Assembly: GCA_035578175.1 (NCBI GenBank) | Contig: JAQMRL010000007.1 | Coordinates: 47,864,727-47,928,726 of the forward strand | Direction: 5' to 3' | DNA length: 64,000 nucleotides | Source of the DNA: Catonia carolina | Taxonomy: Eukaryota; Arthropoda; Insecta; Hemiptera; Achilidae | In this document: piece after piece, positions 59,588-64,000 of the stretch | How positions within the stretch are numbered: position 1 is the stretch's first letter | Layout of the letters: each line of letters starts with the position of its first letter | Position numbers and translations under genes: made by a program | Notes under the pieces: generated by a model | What the model was told of the DNA's origin: nothing | Databases searched by the model: none | Seen by the model: only the letters and a program-made list of their open reading frames with translations

Positions 59588-59765
59588 CGAGGCCGGCCCG
59601 TTGACCTAGTGGTTAGCGCAACTGGCTTTTACGCCGGGGTCCAGGGTTCGATTCCCGGTCAGTTCTGACATTTTTTTCAACTCCATCTTCATCTATCATC
59701 CTTATCACCGTCTGCATTAGCAGCAGTTGCAAAACAGTCATACATAAAACAAAAAAAAAAAAAAA
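59588..59765 (+). mobile_element. tRNA-derived SINE, first family, full length
   Basis: Head GGCCGGCCCGTTGACCTAGT, box A around TAGTGGTTAGCGC, box B GGTTCGATTCC, body with CGTCTGCATTAGCAGCAGTT and AAAACAGTCATACATAAAAC, then a poly(A) of about 16. Reference copy for the fragments at 640, 4680 and 29393. Confidence 0.8.
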
Positions 59766-59992
59766 TTACCAATTTGTTTGTTACCTTTTAATTACTATTA
59801 CTTACTTGCTTCAATAAATAAGTCATTCCTGTGCCAACTAAAGAAAAATTAAAGATTACTTTCACATGTATTGTAATATTTTAGAATTAAAAAAACACTA
59901 AAATTAATAAAACTAAGTCCATTTCTTTTCTTTTCCTGTACCTAATAATTTACAAATATTGAATTTTGTCTGTACTAGGAAATATTTTTTTT

Positions 59993-60395
59993 TTAGTATG
60001 GTTGTTTGTTTAGGTCATCAGCCTAAAGGCTGGTTTGAACCTGTAGATGTTTTACTAAGTAAAACGAGGGATGAGGTGGTTTACTATTGCCTTCCTCACT
60101 GAGTGGAAAAGTATGCTTATCAGCATGCCGGGCCCTCTGAAAAGCTCATATTTTCCACTCTGCAAATGACACATTTACTTCATTCACGACAGGGTCTGGC
60201 TGTAAAATGAAATTCATTACTTTCAGAGGAGATAACTCTGAGTAGTGTCTCTTAGACCTCTGCCTCTTCTGTTTTTAAATGATTCAGTCATTTAATTGGC
60301 TGACCACGTGATAAGAAACAAAACTATTTATTTTACCCCTGCAACTAACAGATTGAGTGTATATAATTTGACACTCCACCTGTCTGTTATGGACA
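59993..60395 (+). mobile_element. SINE-like repeat, 0.4-kb family, copy 3
   Basis: Opposite orientation to copies 1 and 2: GTTTAGGTCATCAGCCTAAA at the start and CCTGTCTGTTATGG at the end. I could not find a clear target duplication. Confidence 0.7.
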
Positions 60396-60418
60396 TATTT
60401 TGTTTGGTTAGTATTGTT

Positions 60419-60886
60419 ATTTACTTTCTCTTGCCTTGTATGAATATAAAGGGTAAAAGTAAATATTGTCAAGTAGATTTTTTGAAATCAAGTTTTCACC
60501 GAATATAGGCTACATGTTTTCAGGCCCACTGAACTCAAAAAAACATGATTTTAGAGATTGGTCTGTGTGTGTGCGAACAAAATATCTCAAGAACAGACTA
60601 CCATACAAAGTTGAAACTTGGAATTTAAGTTAGGTACCATAAGAGGATTTTCATCAAAATCGGTCAACCGGAAGTAGTTGTTTATTCATGTAATTTCTTA
60701 ATTTTTTTTGATTTTTTAAAAAAAAAACAGTTTTCCATGATTTTTTTTAAATGGCTCATTTACTTAATTTTTTATGCTCTGCAAGATAGTGTAAGCGCCA
60801 TGTCTGCTGAAATTCTTGGGAAGGTTGTGCTCTCATAAAGAAAATGTTTTTTAAGATACTTTTTTAAGAGTTATATATGCATTCTG
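60419..60886 (-). mobile_element. Helentron-like element, copy G (3' half, inverted)
   Basis: Starts on the plus strand with TTTACTTTCTCTTGCC, the reverse of the family's 3' end, and continues through TTTTCATCAAAATCGGTCAA to about 60886, where RTE sequence begins. The 5' half is missing. Confidence 0.65.
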
Positions 60887-61383
60887 GGCTGTAAAGGGCT
60901 TCTGTCGTCAACTGGAAGGAGACCCCTTAATTCCTTTTACAAAAGGCTGAACTGAACCGGCCGGGATAGAAGGCTAGTGTCCTATCCATACATTCACGTT
61001 GTGTGGCCTGCTAGTAACCATGTGACCGCTCGTCAGCACGATGACCGTCTCATGGTGAACGGAACTGGAAGGGATGCCCATTCCACCCCTGGCAGACTGT
61101 GGCTTGGGGCACTCAGTCTGCCAACTAATAAGCTGAAAACAACAGTAAACTACAGCTTTTTCTGTCTGACTAGAATTATCATGAGGAAACTCCTTCATGT
61201 ATGATTCTGGTTAGGCTTACTTAGAATATACAGGTCTTCAAGAGCTTCGAGAACTTCAAGAACTTTAAGAAATTCAAAATATGAAAAATAATGATGGCGT
61301 CCTCTCTGGAAAAACATTCCGGAGATAAAACTAGTCCTCCACTCGGGTCTCTGGGCGAGGACTATCAGAGGGGACTTCACCAA

Positions 61384-62110
61384 AAAGATAAAGTTTCTAA
61401 AATCCTTAGAGTTGGAACATGGAATGTTAGGAGTTTAAAACAAACTGGTAGGTTAGAGAATTTAAAAAGGGAAATGGATACGTTGAAGTTAGATATTGTA
61501 GGCATTAGTGAGGTATGCTGGGACAATGACCAATACTTTTGGTCAGGGGATTATAGGGTTATTAACACTGAAGCCAGCGGAGGGTAGGGTGGAGTGGGTA
61601 TAGTAATGAATAAAAAAGTTGGACAAAGAGTTACCTATTATAAGCAGTGTAATGATAGGATTATCATGGTTAGAGTAGATACGAAACCAAAGCCCACCAC
61701 TATAGTGCAGGTCTACATACATGCCTACGTCTTCACATAGAGAGGAAGAAATAGAACAAGTATATGAGGAATTAGATGAAGTAATAAAAATATGTCAAGG
61801 GTGTTATGGGAGACTGGAATGCAGTAGTTGGAGAAGGAAAGAAGGAAAATATATCGAAGAGTATGGTCTAAATGACAGAGAGTATGAGAGAAATGACAGA
61901 GGGAGTCGGCTGGTAGATTTCCACTCCAAATATAATTTAGTGATAGGCAATAACTATTTAAGAATCACAAAAGAAGGTTATACACTTGGATGATGCCAGG
62001 TGACAAGGGAAGATACCAAATAGATTATATAATGGTTAGACAAAGATTCAGAAACCAGAATTGTAACTGTAAAGCCTATCCAGGTGCAGACATAGGAAGT
62101 GATCATAACT
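61384..62110 (+). pseudogene. RTE endonuclease domain, broken
   Basis: LRVGTWNVRSLKQTGRLENL and LDIVGISEVCWDND are the first APE-endonuclease motifs, as in RTE elements and the related CFDP2 endonuclease. Stops (for example after EASGG at 61588) and shifts break the rest: GGVGIVMNKKVGQR, then FHSKYNLVIGNNYL, then a stretch ending near a degenerate S-D-H at 62100. Catalytic potential is lost. Confidence 0.8.
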
Positions 62111-62280
62111 AGTAATGGATAGCAAGCTTAAACTTAGAAAACTGAAGAAGAGACAGGGAAATGCTAGGTGGGATGTAGACAAACTAAGAGAACAAGACAA
62201 CCAAATAGTTCTATTTTATATAATGAATTTATATAATAATTTCACTAACCTTCTTTTTAAACTGCGTCAACTTATATTTT

Positions 62281-62890
62281 TATTCTTACTTACACGTGTT
62301 TCGGTGGACCCACCATCATCAGAGTAAATAAAATAATTGAAACTAAAACATTGTTTTTCTCACTTATTTAAAATCTATAGAAGATTATATATCTTCAGTC
62401 ATTTGTATAAAACTAATTTAAAATTAATTTCTTTTAATTTATCTCCTCTCATATTTACTGTAGATAGCAGCAGCAGTCAATATCACTTCATCATTCCTAA
62501 ATTTGACCTGTTCATTCAAAATGTCCTGCTTTTGCTCTTTTAAATATTTATAAATATGGAACATCTCATATTTTTTAATTTTATTTTTATTTTCTATATT
62601 ACATTGTTCTATTATATTAAAATGTTCATCTATTTTACCAAATTTATGTTTTTCCTCTTTTATATGATTGGTATAGTTAGTTATAATTGTAGTCACATTT
62701 CAGTGCTTTTTTATGTTCATTATACCTCACTTGAAAATTACGACTAGTCATACCAATGTAAAATTTTTTACAATCATCATTACCACAATCTATTTTATAC
62801 ACACCCTTTTTATTGTTTAGTGTTTCATTTATATTATTTTTAATTATATTTGTGGATAGTAATTTTTTATTATTACATGTCTATGCGATT
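62281..62890 (-). pseudogene. Penelope-like element fragment with GIY-YIG endonuclease
   Basis: The minus strand reads KKGVYKIDCGNDDCKKFYIG, then MTSRNFQVRYNEHKKAL, then TNHIKEEKHKFGKIDEHFNI, MFHIYKYLKEQKQDILNEQV and AAAIYSKYERR. The G-V-Y ... Y-I-G spacing, the R in FQVRYNEH and the following His/Glu block fit the GIY-YIG nuclease at the C-terminus of Penelope-like retroelements. The reverse transcriptase part is absent (5'-truncated). Confidence 0.8.
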
Positions 62891-62984
62891 TTATAAAAAT
62901 TATTTAACGTTTTGATAACTTATTATTAATAGTTTTATTGTATTTTATTGAAATGAATGGTTTTTGTTTATTTTATTGTCTAAT

Positions 62985-63110
62985 GTAAGGGTGGTTCTTA
63001 TGTTATTTTTAAAATATAGTTTGTTTTTAATTTGAATGGATATCATGAGAAAGAAATAAATAAAATTACAAACAAACTATATTTTTAAAATAACATAAGA
63101 ACCACCCTAA
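62985..63110. repeat. Inner hairpin between the Penelope-like fragments
   Basis: AGGGTGGTTCTTATGTTATT (from 62988) and AATAACATAAGAACCACCCT (ending 63108) are inverted, with further pairing into AAACTATATTTTTAAAA. They form the centre of the head-to-head pair. Confidence 0.75.
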
Positions 63111-63573
63111 TTTTCAAGTGAGGTATAATGAACATAAAAAAGCACTGAAATGTGACTACATGTCATTATATCTAACTATACCAATCATATAAAAGAGGAA
63201 AAACATAAATTTGGTAAAATAGATGAATATTTTAATATAATAGAACAATGTAATATAGAAAATAAAAATAAAATTGAAAAATATGAGATGTTCCATATTT
63301 ATAAATATTTAAAAGAGCAAAAGCAGGACATTTTGAATGAACAGGTCAAATTTAGGAATGATGAAGTGATATTGACTGCTGCTGCTATCTACAGTAAAAT
63401 ATGAGGGGATAAATTAAAAGAAATTAATTTTAAGTCAGTTTTATACAAATGACTGAAGATGTATAATCTTCTATAGATTTTAAATAAGTGAGAAAAACAA
63501 TGTTTTAGTTTCAATTATTTTATTTACTCTGATGATGGTTGATCCACCGAAACACGTGCAAGTAAGAAATACG
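63111..63573 (+). pseudogene. Second Penelope-like fragment, inverted relative to the first
   Basis: Plus-strand copy of the same sequence from NFQVRYNEHKKALKCD to the 3' end (TCCACCGAAACACGTGCAAG), at high identity to the first fragment. It starts further downstream, so the GIY-YIG core is missing. The two copies are head to head with their 3' ends outward. Confidence 0.8.
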
Positions 63574-63575
63574 CG

Positions 63576-64000
63576 TAAGGAGTGGATAAATTTCAAGGAG
63601 GTGGTAGTGAAAGCAGCGGAAGAATTGATAGGACATACTAAAAGAAGAGGTAGGAAACCCTGGATTACTAATGATATTTTGGAACTGATGGATGAATGAA
63701 GGAAATACAAAAACGCAAAGGACGAAAGAGGCAAAAGGCAATATTGCTACTTGAGAAATACCATAAACAAAAGGTGTAAGAAAGCGAAGGAAGATTGGAT
63801 CAGAGTGAAATGTATGGACATTGAAAGTAAAATGGTAGTTGGTAAAGTAGACGCAGCTTACAGAAAAATAAGGGAAAACTTTGGAGAACGAAAGAAGAAA
63901 GCTGTTAATTTACAAAGTGCAAATGGCAAACCATTGTTGAATGGCGAAGAGAGAGCTGAAAGATGGAAGGAATACGTAAAGCAACTCTACAGGGGAAAAG
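63576..64000 (+). pseudogene. RTE ORF, linker before the reverse transcriptase
   Basis: EWINFKEVVVKAAEELIGHT, KRRGRKPWITNDILELMDE, a stop, then RKYKNAKDERGKRQYCYL and NGKPLLNGEERAERWKEYVK to the window edge. Typical of the segment between endonuclease and reverse transcriptase in RTE elements. Confidence 0.8.

Larger units (their letters stand above)
60890..64000 (+). mobile_element. RTE-type non-LTR retrotransposon, interrupted and running off the window
   Basis: The 5' UTR and endonuclease part occupy about 60890-62195; the region between endonuclease and reverse transcriptase resumes at about 63575 and continues past 64000. Penelope-like DNA separates the two parts. Confidence 0.75.

Noticed and set aside
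59588..59672. Possible tRNA gene
   Set aside because: Box A and box B are present, but the acceptor stem does not pair and the anticodon arm is irregular. The unit ends in a SINE body and poly(A), and related copies occur elsewhere in the window.

Overview
This window is eukaryotic nuclear DNA, most likely from an arthropod and probably an insect with a large, AT-rich, transposon-filled genome. The evidence is two spliced genes with GT-AG introns, tRNA-derived SINEs, and a mix of I-type, jockey-type, RTE and Penelope-like retroelements with mariner, Tigger/pogo, piggyBac and Helentron-like DNA transposons. There are no operons, ribosome binding sites or CRISPR arrays. The species cannot be named from the sequence.

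Two host genes are supported, both on the minus strand. (1) A three-coding-exon Ly6/uPAR three-finger protein (exons 10660-10720, 9463-9636 and 8088-8311; 152 aa) has a signal peptide, ten ectodomain cysteines and a GPI-anchor-like tail. (2) A nucleolin-like RNA-binding protein (exons 40622-41997, 39602-39737 and 29700-30170; 660 aa) has acidic/Lys tracts, one RRM split over three exons and a long RGG tail. Both have a plausible splice acceptor just upstream of the start codon, so their promoters probably lie further upstream on noncoding exons.

Layout. 1-7060: AT-rich DNA, a 0.4-kb SINE with target duplications, and minus-strand reverse transcriptase scraps. 7062-10724: the Ly6 gene, with a palindromic MITE directly after its stop and a 249-bp MITE in an intron. 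12.5 kb: a CRE next to an X-box-like palindrome. 12.6-20.5 kb: diverged tandem repeats and three copies of a Helentron-like nonautonomous family. 21.3-24.1 kb: a dead mariner and a piggyBac-like element. 24.1-29.7 kb: AT-rich DNA with little recognisable content. 29.7-42.0 kb: nucleolin. Its 9.4-kb second intron holds a long-TIR transposon (30754-34131), itself split by a pogo-like element, and a jockey-type reverse transcriptase pseudogene. 42.06-44.2 kb: a mariner-superfamily element with terminal inverted repeats of about 490 bp and a DD41D transposase remnant, 61 bp upstream of the nucleolin start codon. 45.1-51.3 kb: a nearly intact I-type non-LTR retrotransposon inserted in a SINE. 52.3-54.7 kb: a full-length but dead Tigger/pogo element. 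55.4-60.9 kb: a piggyBac-type MITE, further Helentron-like copies and SINEs. 60.9-64.0 kb: an RTE retrotransposon interrupted by two head-to-head Penelope-like fragments with a GIY-YIG endonuclease region.

Most of the biology here is transposon stratigraphy around two ordinary host genes. The more unusual points are the in-frame ORF1-stop-ORF2 layout of the I-type element, the long-TIR elements and their clean nesting, the Penelope inverted pair, the asymmetric-end Helentron-like family and the CRE/X-box cluster.
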